Positions 26,656 to 35,357 of a DNA stretch of 64,000 nt are shown here, piece by piece (the first letter of the stretch is position 1; each line of letters starts with the position of its first letter). Location: the NCBI RefSeq assembly GCF_009649815.1, contig NZ_WJIC01000001.1:186001-250000 (forward strand). Reading direction: 5' to 3'. The notes under the pieces were generated by a model. That model was not told the origin of the DNA. It made no database searches and saw nothing but the letters and a program-made list of their open reading frames with translations. The position numbers and the translations under genes are program-made. Source of the stretch: Nocardia sp. SYP-A9097 (lineage in GTDB: Bacteria > Actinomycetota > Actinomycetes > Mycobacteriales > Mycobacteriaceae).

Positions 26656-28995
26656 GTGTCCGTTTACCTCTATCGGTGGGGAAAGTTCGCCTTCCGCCGA
26701 AAATGGCTCGTCATCGGAGTTTGGCTGATCTCGCTGATCCTGATCGGCGGCATCGGCGGCTCCCTCGCCAAACCCTTCCAGGACAGTTTCAGTATGCCCG
26801 GCCTCCCCTCGGAGCGGGCCACCGAAATCCTCGATAAGCACTTTCCCGGCGCCTCGGCCGACTTCGATGCCAATGCGGTCACCGGCACCTATGTGATCGG
26901 CGCGCCCGCGGGCGAAAAACTCACCGACCCGAAGAACGCGGCCACGCTGCAAGCCTTCGTGGACAGGCTGAACGGGCTCGACATCGTCGACAAGTCCGTG
27001 CCGGCGGTGAACCCGATCGATATCACCAAGAAGATCGGTGAACCCGCCAAGGTCGACTGCCTCAGCACCGGTGACCGGAGCTCGCCGGACTTCTCCGGCA
27101 TCTGCTCCAGCGCACCACTGAACGTGCTGAACAAGGACAATCCCGACTCGGTCGCCACCATCAAGGCGAAGTACAACATCGCCAAGTTCTCGGACATCAC
27201 CAAGGATGACCAGAAGAAGGCGTACGACATCGGCGACGAGGCCCGCACCAACGGGCTCACCATCGAACTCACCGGCTCCATCGCGCAGGAGCAAGGCGGT
27301 TCGCAAGGCACCTCCGAGATGATCGGCATCGCCGTCGCACTCGTGGTCATGATGGTCGGCTTCGGCGCGGTCGTCGCCGCCTTCGTGCCGATCCTCACCG
27401 CACTGGTCGGCGTGGGCACCGCCATCTCCATCATCATGTTCGGTACACACTGGCTGACGGTGCCGACCTTCACGCCGATCCTGGCGTCCATGATCGGCCT
27501 GGCGCTCTCCATCGACTACGCCATGTTCATCGTCTCGCGGTACAAACATGAACTGGCCGTGGCGAATTCGCCCGAAGAAGCCGCGGGTACCGCGGTCGGC
27601 ACCGCCGGATCCGCGGTCATCTTCGCCGGTCTGACCGTCATCATCGCGCTCGCCGGCCTGGCCTTCGTCGGCGTCAGCTTCCTCACCTACATGGGTATCT
27701 TCGGCGCGGTCTCCGCGTTCATGGCGGTGCTGGTCGCGGTCACCCTGATGCCCGCGCTCATGGGTGCGTTCGGCCGCTTCCTGTTCAAGCCGAAGCTGCC
27801 GCTGGTCGCCCAGCACGATCCCGAGGACGAGAACTCGGTCACCAACGGTCAGCGCTTCGCCCGATTCATCGGCAAGGCACCGGCTTTGACGCTCGCCATC
27901 TCGGTGGTCCTGCTCGGCCTGCTGGCCGCGCCCGCGCTCAATATGCAGCTCGGCCTGCCCGGCGGCGACTCCATGCCCAAGGATTCGAGCCTGCGCAAGG
28001 CATACGACCTGCAGACCGCCGGATTCGGTGAAGGCTCCAACGGCACCCTGCTGGTCGCCGTCGATATGAGCAAGACGCCGCAGGATCAGCGCACCGAAGC
28101 GCTCAACGCGCTGCGCTCGAAGCTGGACTCCTACAAGGGCGAAGGCGGTTTGGATTACCTCACCTTCGCGCAGACCAGCAAGGACGGCGAAGGCGCGCTC
28201 TTCATGGCCGTGCCCGAGGCCGGACCGAACGACAAGGTCACCAAGGACCTGGTCAAGCACGCCCGCAATGCCGAATCCGAGTTCAACGACCGGTACGGCA
28301 TGGAGTACGGAATCACCGGCACCACAGCCATTTACGCCGATGTCTCGGCCGGGCTGCTCAGCAAGATCGTGCCCTACCTGGCCATCGTGGCCGGTGCGGC
28401 CTTCCTGCTGCTGATCCTGGTGTTCCGCTCGATCCTGGTCCCGCTCACCGCGGCACTCGGCTTCCTGCTGTCCATGGCGGCCACCTTCGGCGCGACCGTG
28501 CTCATCTTCCAGGAGGGCAAGTTCAACCTGGTCGAACCGCATCCGCTGGTGAGCTTCCTGCCAATCATGTTGATCGGCTTGGTATTCGGGCTCGCCATGG
28601 ACTACCAGGTATTCCTGGTGACCCGCATGCGTGAGGAGTACGTACACGGCAAATCCTCCAAGCACGCCATGATCAGTGGCTACCACCACGGCGCGCGCGT
28701 GGTGACCTCCGCGGCCATCATCATGATCTCGGTATTCAGTGCCTTCATGCTGGAACCGAATGTGGTGGCCAAGTCCATGGGCTTCGCCATGGCGGCGGGC
28801 GTCCTGCTCGACGCCTTCGTGGTCCGCATGGTGCTCATCCCCTCACTGCTGGTCCTGATGGGCCCGTACGCGTGGTGGATTCCGAAGTGGCTGGACCGCA
28901 TCCTGCCCGATATCGACGTGGAAGGCGCCAAGCTCGCGGCGCTGAAGGAGTCCTCGGCTCCGGTCGCGCTCGAGAAGGAACCGGCCACCGTCTAG
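26656..28995 (+). CDS. MMPL/RND-family membrane transporter
   Basis: A 779-residue protein with the duplicated MMPL layout: one helix, a large extracellular loop (~40-190), five or six helices, a cytoplasmic link, then the same again. The conserved SIDYAMFIVSRYKHEL and MDYQVFLVTRMREEY segments carry the D-Y pairs used for proton relay. GTG 26656 follows an AGGAGA box. It probably exports a lipid or drug. The divergent TetR gene and operator indicate inducible expression. A terminator follows. Confidence 0.9.
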   Translation: MSVYLYRWGKFAFRRKWLVIGVWLISLILIGGIGGSLAKPFQDSFSMPGLPSERATEILDKHFPGASADFDANAVTGTYVIGAPAGEKLTDPKNAATLQAFVDRLNGLDIVDKSVPAVNPIDITKKIGEPAKVDCLSTGDRSSPDFSGICSSAPLNVLNKDNPDSVATIKAKYNIAKFSDITKDDQKKAYDIGDEARTNGLTIELTGSIAQEQGGSQGTSEMIGIAVALVVMMVGFGAVVAAFVPILTALVGVGTAISIIMFGTHWLTVPTFTPILASMIGLALSIDYAMFIVSRYKHELAVANSPEEAAGTAVGTAGSAVIFAGLTVIIALAGLAFVGVSFLTYMGIFGAVSAFMAVLVAVTLMPALMGAFGRFLFKPKLPLVAQHDPEDENSVTNGQRFARFIGKAPALTLAISVVLLGLLAAPALNMQLGLPGGDSMPKDSSLRKAYDLQTAGFGEGSNGTLLVAVDMSKTPQDQRTEALNALRSKLDSYKGEGGLDYLTFAQTSKDGEGALFMAVPEAGPNDKVTKDLVKHARNAESEFNDRYGMEYGITGTTAIYADVSAGLLSKIVPYLAIVAGAAFLLLILVFRSILVPLTAALGFLLSMAATFGATVLIFQEGKFNLVEPHPLVSFLPIMLIGLVFGLAMDYQVFLVTRMREEYVHGKSSKHAMISGYHHGARVVTSAAIIMISVFSAFMLEPNVVAKSMGFAMAAGVLLDAFVVRMVLIPSLLVLMGPYAWWIPKWLDRILPDIDVEGAKLAALKESSAPVALEKEPATV

Positions 28996-29004
28996 TACTG
29001 CCGC

Positions 29005-29049
29005 AAGGCCCGGCGCGAACCGATCACGAATCGAGAAGCGCCGGGCCTT
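29005..29049 (+). terminator. terminator after mmpL-type gene
   Basis: A 12-bp stem (AAGGCCCGGCGC / GCGCCGGGCCTT) is followed by a short T-run, 10 bp after the stop codon. Confidence 0.7.
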
Positions 29050-29072
29050 TCTCGTCCCATAACGTTGTTCAC

Positions 29073-29705
29073 ATGAACATCACCGCAGCTCAGACCGCCA
29101 TCCCCGCCGTCACCATGGAGGCCACCGATGCCGCCGCGACCGAGGCGTTCTACGCCGCGGCGTTCGGCCTCGGCGACAAATTGCGGGTCCGCGCCTCGCA
29201 GGCCCCCACCTCCGGCTTCCGCGGCTTCGTCCTCTCACTGGTGGTTTCCCAGCCGAGCACCGTGGACAGCCTCATCGGTACCGCCCTCGAGGCGGGCGCG
29301 ACCGTGGTGAAGCCCGCCAAGAAGAGCTTCTGGGGTTACGGCGGCGTCTTCCAGGCCCCGGACGGCGTGCTCTGGAAGATCGCCACCTCCAACAAGAAGG
29401 ACATCGGCCCCCACACCCGCGAGATCGACGACATCGTCATCCTGCTCGGCGTCGACAATGTGAAGGCCACCAAGCAGTTCTACATCGACAACGGCCTCAC
29501 CGTAGCCAAGAGCTTCGGCAGCAAATACGTCGAATTCGAGGCCCCCGCCGGCTCGATCAAACTGGCCCTCTACGGCCGCAAAGCCGCCGCCAAGGACGCG
29601 GGCGTAGACCCCGAAGGCACCGGCTCCCACCGCTTCGCCATCAACACCACCGGTGCCCCGTACACCGACCCCGACGGCTTCGCCTGGGAGACCGCCGGAG
29701 CCTGA
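29073..29705 (+). CDS. glyoxalase/VOC superfamily protein, two-domain
   Basis: A 210-residue protein with two VOC-type repeats (beta-alpha-beta-beta-beta): domain 1 around AVTMEATDAAATEAFYAAAFG...FQAPDGVLWKIA and domain 2 around DDIVILLGVDNVKATKQFYIDNG...YTDPDGFAWETA. Metal-ligand positions are not obviously conserved, so it may bind rather than convert its ligand. Substrate unknown. It stands alone between two terminators. Confidence 0.8.
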   Translation: MNITAAQTAIPAVTMEATDAAATEAFYAAAFGLGDKLRVRASQAPTSGFRGFVLSLVVSQPSTVDSLIGTALEAGATVVKPAKKSFWGYGGVFQAPDGVLWKIATSNKKDIGPHTREIDDIVILLGVDNVKATKQFYIDNGLTVAKSFGSKYVEFEAPAGSIKLALYGRKAAAKDAGVDPEGTGSHRFAINTTGAPYTDPDGFAWETAGA

Positions 29706-29727
29706 CCCGACATGCGGACCAAAGAAG

Positions 29728-29759
29728 AAGCCCCTCACCTGAATTCAGGTGAGGGGCTT
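29728..29759. terminator. palindromic terminator shared by VOC gene and tRNA-Ser(CGA)
   Basis: A perfect 32-nt palindrome (16-bp arms) with TTT on its right side lies between the convergent VOC gene and the leftward tRNA. Confidence 0.78.
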
Positions 29760-29765
29760 TCTCAG

Positions 29766-29853
29766 CGGTGGCGGAGGGATTTGAACCCTCGGAGGGGGGT
29801 TACCCCTCACACGCTTTCGAGGCGTGCTCCTTAGGCCGCTCGGACACGCCACC
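29766..29853 (-). tRNA. tRNA-Ser(CGA)
   Basis: The acceptor stem GGTGGCG / CGCCACC closes. The anticodon loop is CTCGAAA, giving anticodon CGA. A long variable arm and the T-loop GGTTCAAATCC are present. CCA is not encoded. Length 88 nt. Confidence 0.95.
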
Positions 29854-29907
29854 GCCGGTGACTTTACCGGACTGTGGGCCCAATACTGAAATCGGCTGGG
29901 AAGGGGG

Positions 29908-30360
29908 TTAGGGGCGTTGGAATTTGAAGAAATCGTCCAGTAGGGCGGCGCAGTCGGGTTCGAGGATGCCGCCTCGGACTTGGGGGCGGTGGTTGAGACG
30001 TCGGTCACGGACTACGTCCCAGAGTGAGCCGACCGCACCGGTTTTCGGTTCCCAGGCGCCGAAGAGGAGTTTGCCTACTCGGGATAGGACGAGGGCGCCC
30101 GCGCACATGGTGCAGGGTTCGAGGGTTACCGCCAGGGTCGCGCCCTCTAGACGCCAGCCGTCGCCGTGCACCTTCGCCGCTGCGCGCAGGGCTAGGACCT
30201 CGGCGTGTGCGGTTGGGTCGCCCAGAGCTTCACGGGCGTTCGCGGCGCGGGCCAGTTCTCGGCCGGCGCTGTCGAAGACGACCGCGCCGACGGGTACGTC
30301 TCGGGGATCCGCGGCAGCCGCTGCCTCGATGGCCGCGCGGATCATCTCCTCGTCGGTCAT
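29908..30360 (-). CDS. tadA: tRNA-specific adenosine deaminase
   Basis: A 150-residue CDA-fold deaminase. The zinc/catalytic motifs HAE (in PTAHAEVLAL) and PCTMC (in EPCTMCAGALVLSRV) are intact. TadA converts A34 to inosine in tRNA-Arg(ACG), and a tRNA-Arg(ACG) gene lies 6 kb away at 36147-36219. ATG 30360 lies 4 bp from the stop of the upstream TadA-associated gene. The same gene pair is found in M. tuberculosis (Rv3752c/Rv3753c). Confidence 0.93.
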   Translation of the reverse strand: MTDEEMIRAAIEAAAAADPRDVPVGAVVFDSAGRELARAANAREALGDPTAHAEVLALRAAAKVHGDGWRLEGATLAVTLEPCTMCAGALVLSRVGKLLFGAWEPKTGAVGSLWDVVRDRRLNHRPQVRGGILEPDCAALLDDFFKFQRP

Positions 30361-30364
30361 GCGG

Positions 30365-30904
30365 TCAGCGTGGGAGTTTGTCCAGGACAGCGGAGAATTC
30401 GTTGGCGAAGCCGAGGCGCTGGGCAACCATGCCGAGCTGTTCGTCGGGGTAGAGATCGGTTTCGGCGAGGATGACGCTCAGGACCGGTTCGGGCAGGCCG
30501 AGGTCGGAGAGGACGCCGAGGTCGCCCTCCTCCCAGGGCTCGACATCGTCGAGTTCGTCCGGATCGATATCCGGAATCTCGATATTCAACTCCTCCAGTA
30601 CATCTGCGGCGATGTCGTAGTCGATGGCCGCGGTCGCATCCGAGAGCAGGATTCTGCTGCCGGTCGGGCCGGGACGGAGGATGATGAAGAACTCGTCGTC
30701 GATATCGATGAGGCCGAATACCGCGCCGGAGGCTCGCAGCTCACGCAATTCGGCCTCGGCCGCGGAAAGACTGGAGAGCGCAGCCGCACTCAGCGGCGTA
30801 ACTTTCCAATCGGCTTCTTCGCGGACAACCGCCACTGCGAACCCTTCCACGTCGTCGTACTCGTCCGACGTCGCCCTGTTCGTGCTCGAGCGCTGTGCTG
30901 CCAT
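30365..30904 (-). CDS. tRNA adenosine deaminase-associated protein
   Basis: A 179-residue acidic protein of the actinobacterial family found next to tadA (Rv3753c-like). Features are EDDFFIILRPG-like strands (DDEFFIILRPGPTGSRILLSD), a run of acidic residues (DIDPDELDDVEPWEEGD) and the C-terminal LSVILAETDLYPDEQLG. The role is unproven; its constant pairing suggests it assists TadA. It is the first gene of a two-gene operon and divergent from tyrA. Confidence 0.85.
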   Translation of the reverse strand: MAAQRSSTNRATSDEYDDVEGFAVAVVREEADWKVTPLSAAALSSLSAAEAELRELRASGAVFGLIDIDDEFFIILRPGPTGSRILLSDATAAIDYDIAADVLEELNIEIPDIDPDELDDVEPWEEGDLGVLSDLGLPEPVLSVILAETDLYPDEQLGMVAQRLGFANEFSAVLDKLPR

Positions 30905-30962
30905 GCGCGCAACGGTAGTCCGCTTCGGGGTAAATGTTGAAGTCGTATGCGAATCTGATCGC

Positions 30963-31910
30963 ATGACGGGCCATCCGAAAGCAGCAGTCTGTGTCCTGGG
31001 TACCGGATTGATCGGCGGATCGGTGCTGCGCGCCGCAGCCGCGGCCGGATACGCGGCGTGGGGATTCAACCGGTCGGAGGCCGGGGCCGAGGCCGCCCGC
31101 GAAGACGATTTCGATGTGCGCAGCGATATCGAAGCGGTGCTGCGGCGCGCCGCGGACGAGGATGCCTTGATCGTTGTCGGCGTGCCGATGCCGGCCATCG
31201 ACACGATTCTCTCGGATGTGAAATCGTTCGCGCCCGAATGCGTACTCACCGATGTGGTGAGTGTGAAGGCTCCGGTCGCCGCCGCCATGCACAGGCATGA
31301 GCTGGCCGGACGATATGTGGGCGGGCATCCGATGGCCGGGACCAGCGAATCGGGTTGGGCCGCATCCACTCCCGATCTGTTCCAGCGCGCCGCGTGGGCG
31401 GTGAGCGTGGACCCGGGCACACACAAGGTCGCCTGGGAACGAGTGGCGCGGCTCGCGCTGGACTGTGGATCCGTGGTGGTGCCGGTGCTGAGCGCGGAAC
31501 ACGATCGAGCGGTGGCGCGGATTTCACATCTGCCGCATGTGCTCGCCGAGGCGCTCGCGATCCAGGGCACCAATGGTGGAGCGCTGGCTCTGGGATTGGC
31601 GGCCGGGTCGTTCCGCGACGGCACCCGGGTCGCGGCGACCGCGCCGGATCTGGTGCGCGCCATCTGCGATCCCAATGCGGCGGCGCTGCTGGAGGTGCTG
31701 CAGGACACGCTGCGGGTGCTCGAAGGTGCGCGGGACAGTCTGCGGGACAACGGGACCATCGGGCAGCTCGCCGATGCCGGGCATGACGGGCGCGTCGACT
31801 TCGATGACAACCAGCGCTGGGCGATCACCGATGTGCGGCCGGGAGACCAGGATTGGGCCGAGCGGCTCGCCGACGCGGGGCGGCGCGGCGGGGTGATCGA
31901 GTCGCTCTGA
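30963..31910 (+). CDS. tyrA: prephenate dehydrogenase
   Basis: A 315-residue NAD(P)-dependent dehydrogenase. The nucleotide-binding motif GTGLIGGS is at the N-terminus. The catalytic region GGHPMAGTSESGW, the helix ISHLPHVLAEALA and the C-terminal dimerisation helices are typical of TyrA. It decarboxylates prephenate to 4-hydroxyphenylpyruvate in tyrosine synthesis. No regulatory ACT domain is present. It is divergent from the tadA operon, as in mycobacteria. Confidence 0.92.
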   Translation: MTGHPKAAVCVLGTGLIGGSVLRAAAAAGYAAWGFNRSEAGAEAAREDDFDVRSDIEAVLRRAADEDALIVVGVPMPAIDTILSDVKSFAPECVLTDVVSVKAPVAAAMHRHELAGRYVGGHPMAGTSESGWAASTPDLFQRAAWAVSVDPGTHKVAWERVARLALDCGSVVVPVLSAEHDRAVARISHLPHVLAEALAIQGTNGGALALGLAAGSFRDGTRVAATAPDLVRAICDPNAAALLEVLQDTLRVLEGARDSLRDNGTIGQLADAGHDGRVDFDDNQRWAITDVRPGDQDWAERLADAGRRGGVIESL

Positions 31911-31972
31911 GCCGAGCGTGGATCCCGGCCAACAGCATGCCGGGATGACGGGGGACGCCCGGTGAGCGGAGC

Positions 31973-32575
31973 TCAGATGCGTTCGGCCAGGCCTGGATAG
32001 TCCAGGAGGAAGCCGTCGGCGTCGACGGTGACCGTTGCGCTGGAGACGGGTGACAGGACGTGGATGCCGTCGGCTCCGCTGCTGTAGGTGAGGCTGGCCT
32101 CCTGGACGAGCAGGTCGGGGAGGCGGACGTAGACGACCGGGACCTGGACGTCCTCGCTGGCGTGCGCCAGGCCGTAGCGGCGGATCGGCAGGGTGTTGAA
32201 GAACGGGCTCAGGACCACGTCGACATCGAGTGCGCCGCCGAAGGTGGAGCGCACATGTGTGCCACCGGCGTCGATGAGCCAGTAGTTCTCCTCGTCGCGG
32301 GCGATCGAGGCATGACGTTCACCGGTGGCCAGGGTGCTGCGCAGGGAGAGTCGGCGGGTCACGCCGTTCTCGTCGGTGACCAGGTCATACGACGCACTGA
32401 AGGCCGGATGATCCTCGCACTCCCCCGCGATGATGCGGCCGGCGGCGCGAATCCGGTTGCCGCTGAGCACAACCCGCACCGATTCCATTCGCGACGCGTT
32501 ATGCGCACGCCAGGTCAATATCGACGGCCACTTCGCCACCGCCGGTTTCGAATCCTCGCTCCCGCTCTCCGTCAC
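31973..32575 (-). CDS. putative glycolipid-binding protein (DUF1089 family)
   Basis: A 200-residue all-beta protein. WRAHNASRMESVRV, YDLVTDENGVTRRLSL and the central NTLPIRR segment match the putative glycolipid-binding family. There is no signal peptide, so it is probably cytoplasmic. Its role is unknown. It is divergent from the methyltransferase gene, with repeat copy A between them. Confidence 0.78.
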   Translation of the reverse strand: MTESGSEDSKPAVAKWPSILTWRAHNASRMESVRVVLSGNRIRAAGRIIAGECEDHPAFSASYDLVTDENGVTRRLSLRSTLATGERHASIARDEENYWLIDAGGTHVRSTFGGALDVDVVLSPFFNTLPIRRYGLAHASEDVQVPVVYVRLPDLLVQEASLTYSSGADGIHVLSPVSSATVTVDADGFLLDYPGLAERI

Positions 32576-32589
32576 GCCTACAACCGTAC

Positions 32590-32696
32590 GTGCTGTGTTT
32601 ATTTTGCCTTCGCTTCGCTCCGGCGGTTCGCGGCCCCTGGAGCCCCGTTTCTTCCCTCCCTCCGCTCAGTCCAGAAACGGGGCGGGCCGCGAACTT
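32590..32696 (+). repeat. dispersed stem-loop repeat, copy A
   Basis: The leader reads GTGCTGTGTTTATTTTGCC and CTTCGCTTCGCTCCGGCGG. An outer stem follows, GTTCGCGGCCC / GGGCCGCGAAC (11 bp), with an inner stem CCCCGTTTC / GAAACGGGG (9 bp). The loop is TTCCCTCCCTCCGCTCAGTC followed by CA. It is the shortest of four related copies in the window. Confidence 0.85.
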
Positions 32697-32875
32697 GGGG
32701 TTTATGTATTTGGGTGTGTTGCGGCTTGGCGGAGACATACGGGCTGGCGTTCGGCGTGGGGGGTCGGCGATCAGGGGCAGACCGCCCGGTATGCCTGGTG
32801 TTGCTGGGCGGCGGGTCATCGGGACTCGAGTAACGTAGTCGCGGGCATTGAGGTACTCGGGGCTGAAAGGTAACT

Positions 32876-34033
32876 GTGGCTGGCGCGCGGATGGTCGGGC
32901 TGTTCGCCGGGATCGGCGGGCTGGAGCTCGGGCTGGCCGCGCACGGGTGGCGCAGCGAATTGCTGTGTGAGATCGACACCGGCGCGCAGGCGGTGCTGGG
33001 GGCGCGGTTTCCCGAGGTGGAGTTGCATTCGGATGTGACCAAGCTCAGGGCGTTGCCCGCGGGGATCGATCTGGTGGCGGCCGGGTTTCCCTGCCAGGAC
33101 CTGTCGCAGGCCGGGCGGACGGCCGGAATCACCGGGGCGCGTTCGGGATTGGTGGACGAGGTGTTCCGCCTGGTGAAGCGCAAGCGCGGACCGCGCTGGC
33201 TGCTCATCGAGAATGTGCCGTTCATGCTGCAACTCGGCGGCGGGGCGGCCATGCGGCACATTACGAGCGCGCTCGAGGAGCTCGGCTACACCTGGGCGTA
33301 TCGGGTGGTCGATGCCCGCGCCTTCGGTCTGCCGCAGCGCCGGCAGCGGGTGCTGATGCTGGCCTCGCGCACCGAGGATCCGAGACCGGTGTTGTTCGGA
33401 ACCGATGCGGGGGCGCAGACCGTCGGCGATCCGGCGCACGATCCGTGCGGGTTCTATTGGACCGAGGGCACTCGCGGACTCGGCTGGGCGGTGAACGCGG
33501 TGCCGACGCTCAAGGGTGGTTCGGGGCTGGGGATCGCGAGTCCGCCGGCGGTTCGACTGCCCTCGGGTGAGCTGGTCACCCCGGGTATCACCGACTGTGA
33601 ACGGCTGCAGGGCTTCGATCGGGATTGGACCACACCGGCTCTGGATGTACCGGGCGTGCGGCGCGGGCATCGCTGGAAGCTGGTCGGCAATGCGGTGAGC
33701 GTGCGCATGGCGTCCTGGATCGCCGGGCGTCTCGCCGATCCCGCCCATGACGAATTTCCGGAGGGCGAGCCGCACACCCGCCGCGCCTGGCCGTCCGCCG
33801 CATGGGGCCGCGATGGGGTGGTGCATCGAGTTCCGGTGTCCACCTGGCCCGTTCACGCGCCGTACGAGGATCTGCGCTGGTTCCTCGATGATGTGAATCT
33901 TTTGTCGGCCCGGGCCACGGCCGGTTTCCTGCGCCGCACCACGATGGGCACCCTGAGATTTCCCCCTGGATTCATCGAGGATGTGGAGAACCACCTCGAC
34001 CGAATGGGAGGATTTCCGCGCGAGGCCGCCTGA
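32876..34033 (+). CDS. DNA (cytosine-5) methyltransferase
   Basis: A 385-residue C5-methyltransferase. Motif I is VGLFAGIGGLELGL, motif IV GFPCQDLS with catalytic C73, motif VI IENVP (111-115), motif VIII LPQRRQRV and motif X VGNAVSV. The target-recognition part between VIII and X is short. About 110 residues follow motif X and are not explained by the family. A Vsr gene lies downstream, but no restriction endonuclease is recognisable nearby. The recognition sequence cannot be inferred. Confidence 0.9.
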   Translation: MAGARMVGLFAGIGGLELGLAAHGWRSELLCEIDTGAQAVLGARFPEVELHSDVTKLRALPAGIDLVAAGFPCQDLSQAGRTAGITGARSGLVDEVFRLVKRKRGPRWLLIENVPFMLQLGGGAAMRHITSALEELGYTWAYRVVDARAFGLPQRRQRVLMLASRTEDPRPVLFGTDAGAQTVGDPAHDPCGFYWTEGTRGLGWAVNAVPTLKGGSGLGIASPPAVRLPSGELVTPGITDCERLQGFDRDWTTPALDVPGVRRGHRWKLVGNAVSVRMASWIAGRLADPAHDEFPEGEPHTRRAWPSAAWGRDGVVHRVPVSTWPVHAPYEDLRWFLDDVNLLSARATAGFLRRTTMGTLRFPPGFIEDVENHLDRMGGFPREAA

Positions 34034-34102
34034 GCACATCGGAGCGACCCGACCCGTATTCCAGGAGCCGCCCATGCCGCACCGCAGCCGCCGGAACCTC
34101 CG

Positions 34103-34522
34103 GTGAGCGTGCCGCACCCGACCACCGATGCGGCGACGAGTGCGCGCATGTCCAGGCAGCGGCGAGCCGATACCGCACCGGAATTGGCGTTGCGGCGGGA
34201 ATTGCATCGGCGGGGTGCGCGGTTCTTCGTGGACAGGGCTCCGTTGCCGAAGATGCGGCGGCGAGCCGACATCGTGTTCCCGCGGCGGAAGGTGGCGGTC
34301 TTCGTGGATGGGTGTTTCTGGCACTCCTGCCCCGAACACGCCACGTCGCCGAAGAACAATGCCGAGTTCTGGGCCGAGAAGCTGGCCGGGAATGTGGTGC
34401 GGGATCGCGATACCGATGCGCGATTGACGGCGGCGGGTTGGACCGTGGTGCGGGTATGGGAACACGAGGCCGCGGAATCGGCGGCCGACCTGGTGTTTTC
34501 GGCCTTGACCAGCGAGGTGTGA
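34103..34522 (+). CDS. vsr: very short patch repair endonuclease
   Basis: A 139-residue Vsr protein. PELALRRELHRRGARFFVDR, LPKMRRRADIVFPRRKVAVF and VDGCFWHSCPEH (catalytic Asp and His, zinc-binding Cys/His) are all present. Vsr nicks beside T:G mismatches produced by deamination of 5-methylcytosine, so it fits the adjacent C5-methyltransferase. GTG 34103 or ATG 34148 could be the start. No cognate nuclease gene adjoins. Confidence 0.92.
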   Translation: MSVPHPTTDAATSARMSRQRRADTAPELALRRELHRRGARFFVDRAPLPKMRRRADIVFPRRKVAVFVDGCFWHSCPEHATSPKNNAEFWAEKLAGNVVRDRDTDARLTAAGWTVVRVWEHEAAESAADLVFSALTSEV

Positions 34523-34621
34523 GGGGTTGGTGGCGTCGATGGGCGACAATGGACCTACCACCGGACCGTCCGACCGGTACGGCTGCGAGAGCGAGCGAGG
34601 CCAGGGAAAGCGAGTACCGCG

Positions 34622-35347
34622 ATGATGCCCACCGAGCAGAAACAGGCAGAGGCAGCTCCCAGCGCTTCGCCACCTACGCCACGCTGGCGACGGGTACTGC
34701 GCTGGTGCATCGCGATCCTGATAGCGGTCGCCGGAATCGGCTACTCGTCCTGGGTGCTCGAGTTCCTACTACCCATCCCCAGCGATCCGACGAACACCTT
34801 CCTGAGCCAGTTGGCCGAGAAGGGTGCGCCGTTCCGCTGGGTCTTCACCACCGGTGACACCGTCTCGGGCGCCATGCTCGCGGCGGCCGGTATCGGTGGG
34901 CTGCTGTTGTTCTCGCGCCGCCGCTACTCCACCATCGGCTGGATCGCGCTCACCTGCTTCGGGCTCTCCACCATCGCCGATGCGCAGTGGCCGATCGATC
35001 CGACTGTGACGCACACGTATTCGGAGACCGGGCTGTTCCCGCAGCTGCATCAGATTCACGCGCTCACCAGTTCGCTGGCGGTGTTCTCGATCTACATCGC
35101 GATGATCGCGTTCAGTGTGGCGGCGTTCAAATACCGGCGCTGGCCGATTCTGCGGCATACCGGCCTGTGGATTCTCATTGTCGGTTCGGCGGTGACAGCG
35201 TGGATGCTGATCGCCGACAATCTGCCCGGCAATTACGGTCTGGGCATCGCACAGCGCATCCAGGTGGGCGCGATGTCGCTCTGGTTGATCGCGCTCGCGG
35301 TGCAAATCGTTGTCGCCGAACGGGATTCCGACCGCAACGCTGGGTAG
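34622..35347 (+). CDS. DUF998-type integral membrane protein
   Basis: A 241-residue protein with about six membrane helices, beginning with WCIAILIAVAGIGYSSWVLE. The pattern of DUF998 is seen: NTFLSQLAEKGAPFRWVF, a central ADAQWPID loop and QLHQIHALTSSLAVFSIYIA. Function unknown. It is followed 10 bp later by the maleylpyruvate-isomerase-type gene, so the two may form an operon. Confidence 0.75.
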   Translation: MMPTEQKQAEAAPSASPPTPRWRRVLRWCIAILIAVAGIGYSSWVLEFLLPIPSDPTNTFLSQLAEKGAPFRWVFTTGDTVSGAMLAAAGIGGLLLFSRRRYSTIGWIALTCFGLSTIADAQWPIDPTVTHTYSETGLFPQLHQIHALTSSLAVFSIYIAMIAFSVAAFKYRRWPILRHTGLWILIVGSAVTAWMLIADNLPGNYGLGIAQRIQVGAMSLWLIALAVQIVVAERDSDRNAG

Positions 35348-35357
35348 GGTCGAAAAT

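Noticed and set aside
26605..28689. 694-residue open frame on the minus strand
   Set aside because: It is antisense to the MmpL-type gene, rich in His, Asp, Gly and Arg with no domain, a typical high-GC shadow frame.
32816..34561. 581-residue minus-strand frame
   Set aside because: Antisense to the methyltransferase and vsr genes, no recognisable domain.
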